The translations under genes and the position numbers were made by a program. A stretch of DNA of 9,577 bases from Maritimibacter sp. (GTDB lineage: Bacteria; Pseudomonadota; Alphaproteobacteria; Rhodobacterales; Rhodobacteraceae). The notes under the pieces were generated by a model, which was not told the origin of the DNA, did not search any database, and saw only the letters and a program-made list of their open reading frames with translations. This document shows, in pieces, positions 1 through 7,131 of the stretch (the first letter of the stretch is position 1; each line of letters opens with the position of its first letter). The DNA is taken from assembly GCA_003520545.1 (NCBI GenBank), contig DOUP01000022.1:1-9577 (forward strand), read 5' to 3'.

Positions 1-23
1 GTTTTCTAGTTTTCTAGGAAAAC
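1..23. repeat. AT-rich imperfect inverted repeat (hairpin) at window edge
   Basis: Bases 1-9 (GTTTTCTAG) pair with 14-23 (CTAGGAAAAC) around a TTTT loop. This gives nine base pairs with a single bulged G at 18. It lies about 100 bases beyond the stop of the leftward paiB-like gene, so it could end that operon's transcript, but no T-tract on the proper side is visible before the window edge. Bases 24-124 are AT-rich up to about 70 and hold no gene I can support. On the minus strand that stretch contains TTGACTAATATAG, which could be promoter DNA for a gene off the left edge. Confidence 0.4.
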
Positions 24-124
24 CAATTCGTCTATATTAGTCAATAGCTTATCAGTTTTTGTTGTCAGACAAGCAGCCCCGGCAAGACCTCCTTATCCCT
101 GCCGATGGGACCCAAACGGGGCGT

Positions 125-739
125 CTATTTCGCGGTCCGCATCAATTCCGCCAATACCGACAGCTCCGTCCCGCTTCCAGCCTCGATCCGATCCGCCGCC
201 GCCAGACGGGCCGCATCAGGCTTGTTCTGACCCAGCTTCCACGTCCCTTCGACCGCCTCGATATCCAGTCGCACCAGGACGATCGCACGCATCATTCGCT
301 CGACAACACCCGCGCTCATCTTCTCGCTGGTCCAGGGCGTTTTCCCGACGATCCGCCGCTCGAACTGCGCCGACAACCCGTCGATCTGCGCACGCAATTC
401 GTCGGCGGGACGCAAGCTGGCCCGCCCCCGCAATGTCACCGCCACGTAATTCCACGTCGGCACCTGATCGTCGACCTCATACCAATCAGGCGAGACATAC
501 CCATCCGGGCCGGAGACCGACAGCACTGCGGGCGCACCGCCCTCGATCACGGTCAACAACCCGTTGTTCCGGGCCAGATGCATTTCGGCCATGGTTCCCC
601 CGGCATCCATGACAAACGGCACATGAGACACAAGCGGTCCGGTATCATGGTTCACCGCCAGCGTCCCGAACCCGCGCTCCCGTGCGAATGCGACATTCGC
701 GGCGCGACTGGCCCTATCGAAAAGCGGATAGCTATGCAT
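125..739 (-). CDS. FMN-binding PaiB-family protein (negative transcriptional regulator family)
   Basis: The 204-residue product has the length and motif order of the PaiB / FMN-binding negative transcriptional regulator family, which has a split-barrel flavin-binding fold. Visible motifs are SHVPF (38-42), HLARNN (54-59), YVSPDWY (81-87), VPTWNY (93-98) and KLGQNK (168-173). No signal peptide or membrane segment is seen, so it should be cytosolic. B. subtilis PaiB was described as repressing sporulation and protease genes. Most homologues, including this one, have no proven target, and a flavin-dependent oxidoreductase role is equally possible. The ATG start lies 3 bases after the mtaB stop, with AAGG 8 bases upstream, so it is translated as the last gene of the dapF-mtaB operon. 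The family is clear; the function is not. Confidence 0.86.
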   Translation of the reverse strand: MHSYPLFDRASRAANVAFARERGFGTLAVNHDTGPLVSHVPFVMDAGGTMAEMHLARNNGLLTVIEGGAPAVLSVSGPDGYVSPDWYEVDDQVPTWNYVAVTLRGRASLRPADELRAQIDGLSAQFERRIVGKTPWTSEKMSAGVVERMMRAIVLVRLDIEAVEGTWKLGQNKPDAARLAAADRIEAGSGTELSVLAELMRTAK

Positions 740-742
740 CGC

Positions 743-2005
743 TTACGCCTTCAGCTGATGGATCGCGACGTCGGTAATCCGGGTCGAAACGATGGCGCCT
801 TCAACCTGCGGCGTGGCGAACACCACTTCGGCGAACTGTTCGGTCCGGCCCATGTGCGGGTTCTCCATCAGCACCTGGTGCGTTTTACCCACCTGCGCCG
901 CGAGATGCCGCGCGACCGCCGCCTCGCCCGCTTCACGCAGGCGCGCGGCGCGGTCCTTGATGACCTTTCCGTTCACCTTCTGCGGGATCCGCGCGGCCGG
1001 CGTGCCTTCGCGCGCGGAATAGGGAAAGACGTGCAGCCATGTCAGGTCGCAGTCGTCGACCAGTTGCAGCGAGTTCTCGAAATGCGCCTCGGTCTCGGTC
1101 GGGAAACCGGCAATGATATCCGCGCCGAAGGTGATATCGGGGCGCAGCCGCCGCGCCTCCTCGGTGAAAGCAATCGCATCGTCGCGCAGGTGCCGCCGCT
1201 TCATCCGCTTGAGGATCAGGTCGTCACCATGTTGAAGGCTCAGGTGCAGATGCGGCATCAGGCGCGGCTCGCTGGCGATGGCCAGCATCAGGTTCTCGTC
1301 CGCCTCGATACTGTCTATGCTCGATATCCGCAGACGCGGCAAATCCGGCACCAGCCGCAGGATGCGCATCACCAGGTCGCCCAGGCGCGGCTCCCCCGGC
1401 AGGTCTGCCCCCCAGGAGGTCAGGTCCACGCCGGTCAGCACCACCTCGTTGAACCCCTTGTCCACGAGCCGCTTGATCTGGTCCACCACGACTCCCGCCG
1501 GAACCGAGCGGGAATTGCCCCGGCCATAGGGAATGATGCAGAAGGTGCAGCGGTGATCGCAACCGTTCTGAACCTGCACATAAGCGCGCGACCGCGTGCC
1601 GAAGCCGTCGATCAGATGCCCGGCGGTTTCCGTCACCGACATGATGTCGTCCACCTGCACCCGCTCGGTATCGCCCACGAAATCGGGACCGAGCCTGGAC
1701 CAGGTCTCTGGCTGCATCTTCTCGGCGTTGCCGACCACCATATCGACCTCGCCCATGCCCGCGAAGGTCTCCGGCTCCGTCTGGGCCGCACAGCCGGTGA
1801 CGATCAGCTTGGCCTCGGGGTGTTCGCGCCGCAGTCGCCGGATTTCCTGGCGCGCTTTGCGCACCGCTTCCGCCGTGACCGCACATGTGTTGACCACGAC
1901 CGCGCCTTCGACCCCGGCACCTTCGGCCAGCGTTTTCATCGCCTCGGTTTCATAGGCGTTCAGGCGACAGCCGAGCGTCGCGAAAATCGGGGGTTGGGCC
2001 GTCAT
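743..2005 (-). CDS. mtaB: tRNA t6A37 methylthiotransferase MtaB (radical SAM)
   Basis: The 420-residue product fits the methylthiotransferase family, which adds a methylthio group to N6-threonylcarbamoyladenosine at position 37 of tRNAs. Domains in order: an N-terminal UPF0004 domain with cluster-binding cysteines C13 (LGC), C41 (NTC) and C72 (TGC); a radical SAM core with CDHRCTFC, giving C149, C153 and C156; and a C-terminal TRAM RNA-binding domain at about 370-416. The stretch HLHLSLQHGDD with KRMKRRH and the GADIIAGFPTET motif favour MtaB over MiaB or RimO. The frame stays open upstream to 2179, but the ATG at 2005 is chosen. It gives the family's normal N-terminus, has GGAG 8 bases upstream, and shares one base with the dapF stop (TGATG), implying coupled translation. 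Its substrate tRNAs are those reading ANN codons. Confidence 0.94.
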   Translation of the reverse strand: MTAQPPIFATLGCRLNAYETEAMKTLAEGAGVEGAVVVNTCAVTAEAVRKARQEIRRLRREHPEAKLIVTGCAAQTEPETFAGMGEVDMVVGNAEKMQPETWSRLGPDFVGDTERVQVDDIMSVTETAGHLIDGFGTRSRAYVQVQNGCDHRCTFCIIPYGRGNSRSVPAGVVVDQIKRLVDKGFNEVVLTGVDLTSWGADLPGEPRLGDLVMRILRLVPDLPRLRISSIDSIEADENLMLAIASEPRLMPHLHLSLQHGDDLILKRMKRRHLRDDAIAFTEEARRLRPDITFGADIIAGFPTETEAHFENSLQLVDDCDLTWLHVFPYSAREGTPAARIPQKVNGKVIKDRAARLREAGEAAVARHLAAQVGKTHQVLMENPHMGRTEQFAEVVFATPQVEGAIVSTRITDVAIHQLKA

Positions 2006-2838
2006 CACAGGCTCTCCAGAAACGCATCCGTCAGCGTCGCGTCGAAGACATGCGCGGTGGGGCCGGTCATCCAGACGCCGTCCTCGCGCCAATCCAGCAG
2101 GAGCCAGCCGCCATCGACCTCCATCCGAACCTTCCGCTCGGTCAGTCCACGGGTCGCGGCTGCGACAGCCGTCGCACAAGCTCCGGACCCGCAGGCGCGC
2201 GTGATGCCCGTGCCGCGCTCCCAGACCCGCATCCGGATATCGTCGCGCGACCGCACCTCGGCGAATTCGACGTTGGTGCGTTGTGGAAAGAGCGGATCGA
2301 ACTCGACCTCGCGCCCACGGCCCTCCACGTCAACCGCGCTCACGTCATCCACGAAGAACACCGCGTGCGGATTGCCCATACTGACCGCCATCGGGTCGCC
2401 ATCCAAGGGCAGGTGTTCAGTATCCATCGGCTTGGACAATGGCACCTCGTCCCACATCGTCTGCGGGTGACCCATGTTCACATGCACATCGCCGTCGATC
2501 AGCCGGGCCTCAAGCACACCGCGCGCCGTGCGGATGGTCAGCGCGTCACGCCCCGTCTGATCGAACATGAAACGCGCCACGCATCGGGTGGCATTGCCGC
2601 AGGCGCCGGCGCGGCTTCCATCGCTGTTCCAGAAGTCCAGATCTATATCGGCGGCGTTGCTGTCACGGATCTCGGCCAGCTGGTCGAAACCCACGCCCCT
2701 GTGACGATCCCCGAGCCCGCGCGCCAGTGCTTCGGTGGTCACAGCATCGCGCCCCCGTGAATCGAAAATCACGAAGTCATTTCCGGCCCCATGCCATTTC
2801 ATGAAGGCAAGGCCCACCTGGTCGCGCGCGCGTGTCAT
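2005..2838 (-). CDS. dapF: Diaminopimelate epimerase DapF
   Basis: DapF converts LL-diaminopimelate to the meso form, the penultimate step to lysine and a direct supply of the peptidoglycan cross-linking amino acid. It is cytosolic and needs no cofactor. With the start at 2838 the product is 277 residues, the usual family length. Both catalytic cysteines are present: C80 in ACGNATRC and C216 in ACGSGAC. Other motifs are MKWHGAGNDF (13-22), the WNSDGSRAGA stretch (70-79), SMGNPHAVFF (153-162) and WERGTG (206-211). The start is uncertain: ATG codons at 2847, 2838 and 2802 are all in frame, and a TTG frame extends to 2907. The 2802 ATG has AGGTGGG upstream, whereas 2838 gives the longer N-terminus I judge more usual in this group. 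It heads the leftward operon and is divergent from the tRNA-Lys gene. Confidence 0.95.
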   Translation of the reverse strand: MTRARDQVGLAFMKWHGAGNDFVIFDSRGRDAVTTEALARGLGDRHRGVGFDQLAEIRDSNAADIDLDFWNSDGSRAGACGNATRCVARFMFDQTGRDALTIRTARGVLEARLIDGDVHVNMGHPQTMWDEVPLSKPMDTEHLPLDGDPMAVSMGNPHAVFFVDDVSAVDVEGRGREVEFDPLFPQRTNVEFAEVRSRDDIRMRVWERGTGITRACGSGACATAVAAATRGLTERKVRMEVDGGWLLLDWREDGVWMTGPTAHVFDATLTDAFLESL

Positions 2839-2936
2839 ACGCGGCATATACGCCTGCAAAACCATGATTTCCAGCGCCGCAAAACCGCCTTCGCTAGACC
2901 GTGGCAAGAATCCTGCCCTTTTCGAGGATAAGGGGC

Positions 2937-2964
2937 TTGACCCGCATCCAGCGCGGCGATACCT
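2937..2964 (+). promoter_or_regulatory. Putative sigma-70 promoter of tRNA-Lys
   Basis: TTGACC at 2937-2942 is a good -35 element of the TTGAC type common before alphaproteobacterial stable-RNA genes. GATACC at 2959-2964, 16 bases on, is a weak -10 element. Transcription would begin around 2971, leaving a leader of only a few bases before the mature tRNA 5' end at 2978. The -35 match and position are seen directly; promoter activity is inferred. Confidence 0.5.
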
Positions 2965-2977
2965 AGCGCGCCACAGT

Positions 2978-3053
2978 GGGCCGTTAGCTCAGTTGGTAGA
3001 GCAACTGACTTTTAATCAGTGGGTCGCAGGTTCGAATCCTGCACGGCTCACCA
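2978..3053 (+). tRNA. tRNA-Lys (anticodon TTT)
   Basis: This 76-base gene folds into a complete cloverleaf. The acceptor arm GGGCCGT pairs with ACGGCTC (3043-3049) with one G-U pair. The D-arm carries GCTC/GAGC. The anticodon stem ACTGA/TCAGT (3004-3008 and 3016-3020) closes the loop CTTTTAA, with anticodon TTT at 3011-3013. The T-arm GCAGG/CCTGC encloses TTCGAAT. The discriminator base is A3050, and CCA is encoded at 3051-3053. It reads lysine AAA and AAG codons. Its 3' end abuts a decayed integrase gene, which fits use of this tRNA as an attachment site. The tRNA is intact, as expected when the integrating element restores the 3' end. Confidence 0.98.
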
Positions 3054-3074
3054 CTTCTCATAATTTTCCTTTCC

Positions 3075-3318
3075 CTACTTGGGTTTGGTATCGGATTTGA
3101 CGAACCTCTTGGGAGGGTTCGCCAAATTGCGCTCGCCATTGGGGCGGGCGTTGAGTTTCTCGATGGCGGAATCGGCCATGCCTTCGCGACTTATCGGCCA
3201 TGCCTTCGCGACCTGTGGCCTCGGTGTAGCGCTTCACGAGGGCCAGTGTTTTGTGCCCGGTGATCGCGCCGATTTCGTGCGCAGTGGCGATATAGTTTCG
3301 CGGCGCAGTTAAGGGACG
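3075..3318 (-). pseudogene. Tyrosine recombinase (phage-type integrase) C-terminal remnant, frameshifted
   Basis: On the minus strand the frame from 3318 reads ATAHEIGAITGHKTLALV (about 3288-3235) and then KRYTEATGREGMAD. This is the end of a tyrosine recombinase catalytic domain: the H-x-x-x-x-x-x-GH block followed about ten residues on by the catalytic tyrosine in RYTEA. A stop at 3319-3321 and the missing catalytic Arg boxes show that the N-terminal and core parts are gone. After GMAD the frame shifts because of a 22-bp tandem duplication (3171-3214). Removing one copy restores a plausible tail (ADSAIEKLNARPNGE, then NPPKRF) that ends at the TAG at 3075-3077. The frameshifted frame instead runs to 3058. 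The gene points at the tRNA-Lys 3' end, 21 bases away, as usual for tRNA-targeting integrases. It is almost certainly nonfunctional. Confidence 0.8.
3171..3214. repeat. 22-bp tandem duplication inside the integrase remnant
   Basis: Two adjacent 22-base units, 3171-3192 and 3193-3214, are identical for their first 20 bases and differ only at base 21 (T at 3191, C at 3213). Since 22 is not a multiple of three, the second copy shifts the reading frame of the integrase remnant. The near identity suggests a slippage event more recent than the loss of the rest of the gene. Confidence 0.93.
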
Positions 3319-3502
3319 TCAGCTGCGAATTACCTCGGGGCGCTCCACTCAGTCGTCATGTATGCCCTGTTATGTCCCGCACCACTTAGATTTGGCGGGC
3401 TGATCCCTGGCGGATAGAGCACATTACAAAAAAGCCCTGTTGCATATCGAGTTTGGATACGTATTTCCTGCGACTAACCTCGACAGCCGAAAGGCAGCGA
3501 CC
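3319..3502. other. Gene-free junction between integrase remnant and potassium operon
   Basis: I see no supportable gene here. The stretch holds the presumed break point of the lost element and must contain or lie near the ktrA promoter, but no hexamer pair is convincing. TTGCAT at 3440-3445 is the best -35 candidate and has no good -10 partner. CACCACTT at 3380-3387 repeats the bases spanning the tRNA 3' end (3049-3056) in direct orientation. The in-frame ktrA extension from a TTG at 3440 is not needed for the RCK fold. Confidence 0.5.
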
Positions 3503-4171
3503 TTGAAAACCCGCAGTTTTGCCGTGATCGGCCTCGGAACCTTTGGCAGCACTGTCGCCAGCGAGCTTGCCCGATTTGGCAATCCGGTTCTTGGAATTGA
3601 CGTGGAAGAGCGTCATGTTACGCGCTTGGCGGACACTCTATCGGACGCGATCATTGCCGATGGCAAGGACGAGGCAGCGCTGAAGGAAGCCGGTGTCGGC
3701 AACTACGACGTTTCCATCGTTGCGATTGGCGAAGACCTCGAAGCGAATATCCTTTGCACAATGAACGTCAAGATGCTCGGCGTCGAAACGATCTGGGTGA
3801 AAGCGCTGAACCGGACGCATCACCGCATCCTGACCAAGCTTGGAGCAGACCGGGTGATCCTGCCGGAACAGGAAATAGGCCAGCACATCGCGCAGATGCT
3901 GCACAATCCTTTGGTTCGCGATTACGTGAGTCTCGGGAACGGCTATCACGTCGTTGACCTGAAAGTCCCGGCCCAGCTCGATGGAAAGCCGGTCGGTGAT
4001 GCTGCGATCTTTTCGAAGTACGATCTTCGTACCTTGGGGGCGATGCGGGAAAACCAGTTTCATTCCTGCGAAGGTGGCGAGCTGGTGCTCAAGGAAGGAG
4101 ACAAGTTACTCCTTCTGGGAAAAAGAACGGATTTGCGGCGTTTCGGAGACGACCTGCGCGGCGGGAGCTGA
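3503..4171 (+). CDS. ktrA: KtrA-type potassium channel gating subunit (single RCK)
   Basis: This 222-residue cytosolic protein has one RCK_N domain followed by one RCK_C (TrkA_C) domain. That is the KtrA/KtrC layout, not the duplicated TrkA of about 450 residues. The Rossmann nucleotide site is visible as GLGTFG (10-15), with the ribose-binding acidic residue D33 in GIDVEE. The RCK_C part spans about 139-215 and ends in EGDKLLLLGK. KtrA octameric rings bind ATP, ADP or NAD(H) and open or close the membrane pore subunit. The start is taken as TTG at 3503 because AAGG lies 8 bases upstream and the protein then begins MKTRSFAVIG like its family. An alternative TTG at 3440 would add 21 unmatched residues. 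The ktrB start follows 3 bases after the stop, so the two are co-translated. Confidence 0.92.
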   Translation: MKTRSFAVIGLGTFGSTVASELARFGNPVLGIDVEERHVTRLADTLSDAIIADGKDEAALKEAGVGNYDVSIVAIGEDLEANILCTMNVKMLGVETIWVKALNRTHHRILTKLGADRVILPEQEIGQHIAQMLHNPLVRDYVSLGNGYHVVDLKVPAQLDGKPVGDAAIFSKYDLRTLGAMRENQFHSCEGGELVLKEGDKLLLLGKRTDLRRFGDDLRGGS

Positions 4172-4174
4172 CCG

Positions 4175-5506
4175 ATGGCCCGTCGCGTTGGCAATCGGCG
4201 TGCGCATTTGGCTCCGCCGCTCGTTCTCGTCCTGATCTATGCGGGTTTCATCATCCTGGGCTCAATAGCTCTCAAATTGCCGCTTGCGACCACGGCCCCG
4301 ATCACATGGGCCGATGCAGCCTTTACTGCGACGTCGGCTGTAACAGTGACGGGCCTCGTCGTGGTCGACACCGGTAGCGCTTTCACGCTTTTCGGTCAGG
4401 CCGTGGTGATGTTTCTGATCCAACTCGGCGGTCTCGGCCTTATGACTTTCGCGGTTCTGATATTGTCGATGTTCGGCCTGCCGGTCGGCTTCACGCACCG
4501 ACTCTATCTCAAAGAAGATCTCAATCAGACATCTGCAACCGATCTTCTGGCACTCACAAAGATGATCCTGCGGGTGGTCTTGCTCTGTGAGCTGGTGGGG
4601 GCAGCCTTGCTGGCCCTGGTGTTCGTGCCGGAGTTCGGATGGGGTGAAGGTCTGTGGCAGGCCGCCTTTCATTCCGTGTCCGCTTTTAACAATGCCGGAT
4701 TCGCCCTTTTCCCCGACAGTCTGAGCCGTTGGGTGGGCAACCCGGTTGTAAACATCACCGTGCCCGCGTTGTTCATTCTAGGCGGGATCGGTTTCACGGT
4801 CGCGTCCGATGTCTGGCGGGTCCGACGCTGGCACCGCTTCTCTCTGCATACCAAGCTCATGTTGGTCGGAACGGGCGCGTTGTTATTTTGGTCAATACTT
4901 GCCTTCGGCATCATGGAATGGACCAACCCCGCCACGCTTGGCGCTCTCGACTGGCCCGATCGTATTTGGGCGAGCTGGTTTCAAGCCGCGACGACGAGGA
5001 CTGCGGGCTTCAATACCGTAGAAATAGGGTTCCTGAATGACAGTACCACGCTCATGTTCATGACATTGATGGTGATTGGAGCAGGCAGCACCTCGACCGG
5101 CGGCGGGATCAAGGTCACGACCTTCATCGTTCTGTTGCTCGCAACCATCGCATTTTTCAAGCGACGGGAGAGCATCACCGTATTCGGGCGCGAGCTTGGC
5201 ATTGATCAGGTCATGAAGGTGCTCGCGCTTGCGATGGTAAGCGTGCTGTTGATCTTTTTCGCGTTCTTTATGCTGTTGCTGTTTCACGAAGGCGAGTTTC
5301 TCGATCTGGCGTTCGAAACTGCATCAGCCTTTGGCACTGTCGGCCTGTCACGCGGCGTGACGGGCAGTTTTGACACTGCGGGACGGATCGTCATCATGTT
5401 GATCATGTTCGTTGGCCGCGTTGGCCCGCTGACCCTGGGATTTCTGCTTGCCACCCGCAAGCCGCGCAGGATCGCCCATCCTTCTGGCACGGTCTATCTG
5501 GGCTGA
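4175..5506 (+). CDS. ktrB: KtrB-type potassium uptake pore subunit
   Basis: The 443-residue integral membrane protein belongs to the Trk/Ktr/HKT superfamily, with four repeats of membrane helix, pore loop, membrane helix. All four filter glycines are present: G60 in SAVTVTG, G175 in AFNNAG, G278 in TTRTAG and G390 in AFGTVG. The loop GAGSTSTGGGIKV (303-315) matches the gating loop in the third repeat's second helix. The length, the short N-terminus without an extra helix pair, and the C-terminus ending HPSGTVYLG fit KtrB better than TrkH. It should sit in the inner membrane as a dimer on a KtrA ring and import potassium, in characterised relatives with sodium dependence. GGGAG lies 7 bases before the ATG, overlapping the end of ktrA. 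Confidence 0.93.
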   Translation: MARRVGNRRAHLAPPLVLVLIYAGFIILGSIALKLPLATTAPITWADAAFTATSAVTVTGLVVVDTGSAFTLFGQAVVMFLIQLGGLGLMTFAVLILSMFGLPVGFTHRLYLKEDLNQTSATDLLALTKMILRVVLLCELVGAALLALVFVPEFGWGEGLWQAAFHSVSAFNNAGFALFPDSLSRWVGNPVVNITVPALFILGGIGFTVASDVWRVRRWHRFSLHTKLMLVGTGALLFWSILAFGIMEWTNPATLGALDWPDRIWASWFQAATTRTAGFNTVEIGFLNDSTTLMFMTLMVIGAGSTSTGGGIKVTTFIVLLLATIAFFKRRESITVFGRELGIDQVMKVLALAMVSVLLIFFAFFMLLLFHEGEFLDLAFETASAFGTVGLSRGVTGSFDTAGRIVIMLIMFVGRVGPLTLGFLLATRKPRRIAHPSGTVYLG

Positions 5507-5516
5507 AGGAAAGATC

Positions 5517-6953
5517 ATGAGCTTTGTCGTCTTCATCAACGGGTTGGTGCTCATCTTCTTCGCGGCACTCATGGCTTTGGATGCCTTGATCTTTACCGAT
5601 ACCGCCGGCGTATTCGGCATCGCCGCGGCGCTCGTCGGCACGATTGGCTTGCTGCTCGGCATCGCGTCGTCATCTTCCTACCTTGGTTTGCAGCGGCTCC
5701 ACACCTTCCTCCTGACATCCTCGGTATGGTTCTTGGCGGCGGTGGCGGGTGCCGTGCCGCTCTACTTATGGTCGATGTCACCTGCTGACGCCCTGTTCGA
5801 GGCTATGTCTGGCATCACCACGACCGGCTCCACCGTCATGAGTGGCCTGGACACGACCCCGAGAGGGGTGATCTTGTGGCGGTCCATGCTTCAAGCCATT
5901 GGTGGTGTCGGGTTCATCGTGACTGGCATCGCGCTTCTGCCGATCCTGAAGGTTGGCGGAATGCAGCTCTTTCGGACCGAAAGCTCGGACAAAGGCGAGA
6001 AAGAGCTTCGGAATGCCGCAATGTTCGCCTCAGCAACCTTGCAGGTCTACCTCGGACTGATGGCGCTCTGCGCACTGGTGTATTTCGTTGGCGGCATGAG
6101 TGCCTTCGACGCGATCACCCACGCCATGACCACGCTCTCGACAGGCGGGTATTCGGGCCACGACGCATCGTTCGGTTACTTCGAAAGCCCGTTCCTGCAA
6201 TGGTCTGCTATCCTGTTCATGTTGCTGGGTGCCTTGCCATTCGCCTGGTATATCCGGGGTATCTATCGCCGAAAGTTTCGCAGTGAGCAGGTCAAGGCGA
6301 TGATCTGGAGCCTGAGCCTCGTCATCGGCGGCATGACGATCTGGCTGGTGACCACCAACGGGACCGACCCGTTTACAGCCCTGAGGCTTGTTGCCTTCAA
6401 CGTGGTCTCTGTGGTCACAACCACCGGCTATGCAACGACAGATTATACGCTCTGGGGACCATTCGCGGTCGCAGCGTTTTTCATCCTGACGGCTGTTGGC
6501 GGCTGCACCGGCTCAACATCAGGCGGCGCCAAGGCCATGCGATGGCTCCTGTTCGGCCGCGCAGTCATCGCGCAAATCCAAACCGTCAATTCTCCGCGCC
6601 GGGTCACTACCATTAAGTACGAAGGTCGACGGGTTGATGACGATGTGATGAGCGGGGTTGTCTCATTTTTCGTGATCTACCTGGCGACTTTCGGAGCACT
6701 GGCAATCACATTGTCACTGTTTGGTCTCGACATCGCGACGGCAGCAAGTGGGGCACTCACCGCGCTTGCGAATGTCGGGCCGGGTATCGGTTCGACCATC
6801 GGACCCGCAGGGAACTTCGCTTCGCTTAGTGATCCGGTAAAGTTCATACTGGTTTTCGGCATGTTTCTCGGCCGATTGGAGTTGCTGACGGTGTTTGTGC
6901 TCCTGACCCCGATGTTCTGGCGCGAAATGTCCGATCTCTCGATCAGACGGTAG
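5517..6953 (+). CDS. trkH: TrkH-family potassium uptake pore protein
   Basis: The 478-residue membrane protein is a second pore subunit of the same superfamily, but of the longer TrkH type with an extra N-terminal helix pair. Filter segments with glycines are SGITTTG (G104), TTLSTGG (G210), VVTTTG (G304) and LANVG (G421). GGCTGSTSGGAKAMR (328-342) is the gating-loop region. The frame is open back to 5448 inside ktrB, but the ATG at 5517 is chosen. It has AAGGA 6 bases upstream, overlapping the ktrB stop, and gives the family's normal start. TrkH proteins normally pair with a duplicated-RCK TrkA, and none is encoded in this window. It may use the neighbouring KtrA or a TrkA from elsewhere. The 10-base gap to ktrB indicates one operon. 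Confidence 0.93.
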   Translation: MSFVVFINGLVLIFFAALMALDALIFTDTAGVFGIAAALVGTIGLLLGIASSSSYLGLQRLHTFLLTSSVWFLAAVAGAVPLYLWSMSPADALFEAMSGITTTGSTVMSGLDTTPRGVILWRSMLQAIGGVGFIVTGIALLPILKVGGMQLFRTESSDKGEKELRNAAMFASATLQVYLGLMALCALVYFVGGMSAFDAITHAMTTLSTGGYSGHDASFGYFESPFLQWSAILFMLLGALPFAWYIRGIYRRKFRSEQVKAMIWSLSLVIGGMTIWLVTTNGTDPFTALRLVAFNVVSVVTTTGYATTDYTLWGPFAVAAFFILTAVGGCTGSTSGGAKAMRWLLFGRAVIAQIQTVNSPRRVTTIKYEGRRVDDDVMSGVVSFFVIYLATFGALAITLSLFGLDIATAASGALTALANVGPGIGSTIGPAGNFASLSDPVKFILVFGMFLGRLELLTVFVLLTPMFWREMSDLSIRR

Positions 6954-6966
6954 GTATGCTCCGTCT
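6945..6966 (+). terminator. Weak hairpin at the end of the potassium operon
   Basis: AGACGG (6945-6950) pairs with CCGTCT (6961-6966) around a 10-base loop containing the trkH stop codon. There is no T-run behind it, so intrinsic termination is doubtful. It is the only stem I find between trkH and the next gene. Confidence 0.25.
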
Positions 6967-7131
6967 TCTGGCATGGCGAACCACGCGCCTCATTTAGGGC
7001 GAGGTCCTTCGCGGCTGCGGACAAGGGCAGAAGCGTCTAGTCCGCCACGCGCCTCGTCAATACAAGGCGGCGGGTTCAGCGCCGTCACCTCCGCGGCACA
7101 TCTTCTGACACGCAGGGCTGTTAACCCGATT

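Noticed and set aside
2006..2179. A 58-residue N-terminal extension of mtaB
   Set aside because: It overlaps the dapF coding end out of frame, matches no methylthiotransferase N-terminus, and the ATG at 2005 has its own ribosome site and stop-start overlap.
59..2470. A plus-strand open frame of about 800 codons
   Set aside because: It lies antisense to three clearly conserved minus-strand genes, begins with TTG, and is rich in Arg, His, Gln and Pro, as expected from the opposite strand of high-GC genes. No domain is recognisable.
2839..2907. TTG-started extension of dapF
   Set aside because: It would make DapF 300 residues, longer than usual, and the added residues match nothing in the family.
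3101..3121. Hairpin CGAACC/GGTTCG downstream of the tRNA
   Set aside because: It lies within the former integrase coding end, has no T-run after it on either strand, and is explained by the codons there.
5448..5516. Earlier TrkH start inside ktrB
   Set aside because: The 23 extra residues are arginine- and proline-containing read-through of the ktrB end. The ATG at 5517 has a good ribosome site and the normal family start.
6981..7055. Two copies of CCACGCGCCTC (6981-6991 and 7045-7055)
   Set aside because: Eleven bases of GC-rich sequence in direct repeat with no further copies or structure. I cannot distinguish it from chance.
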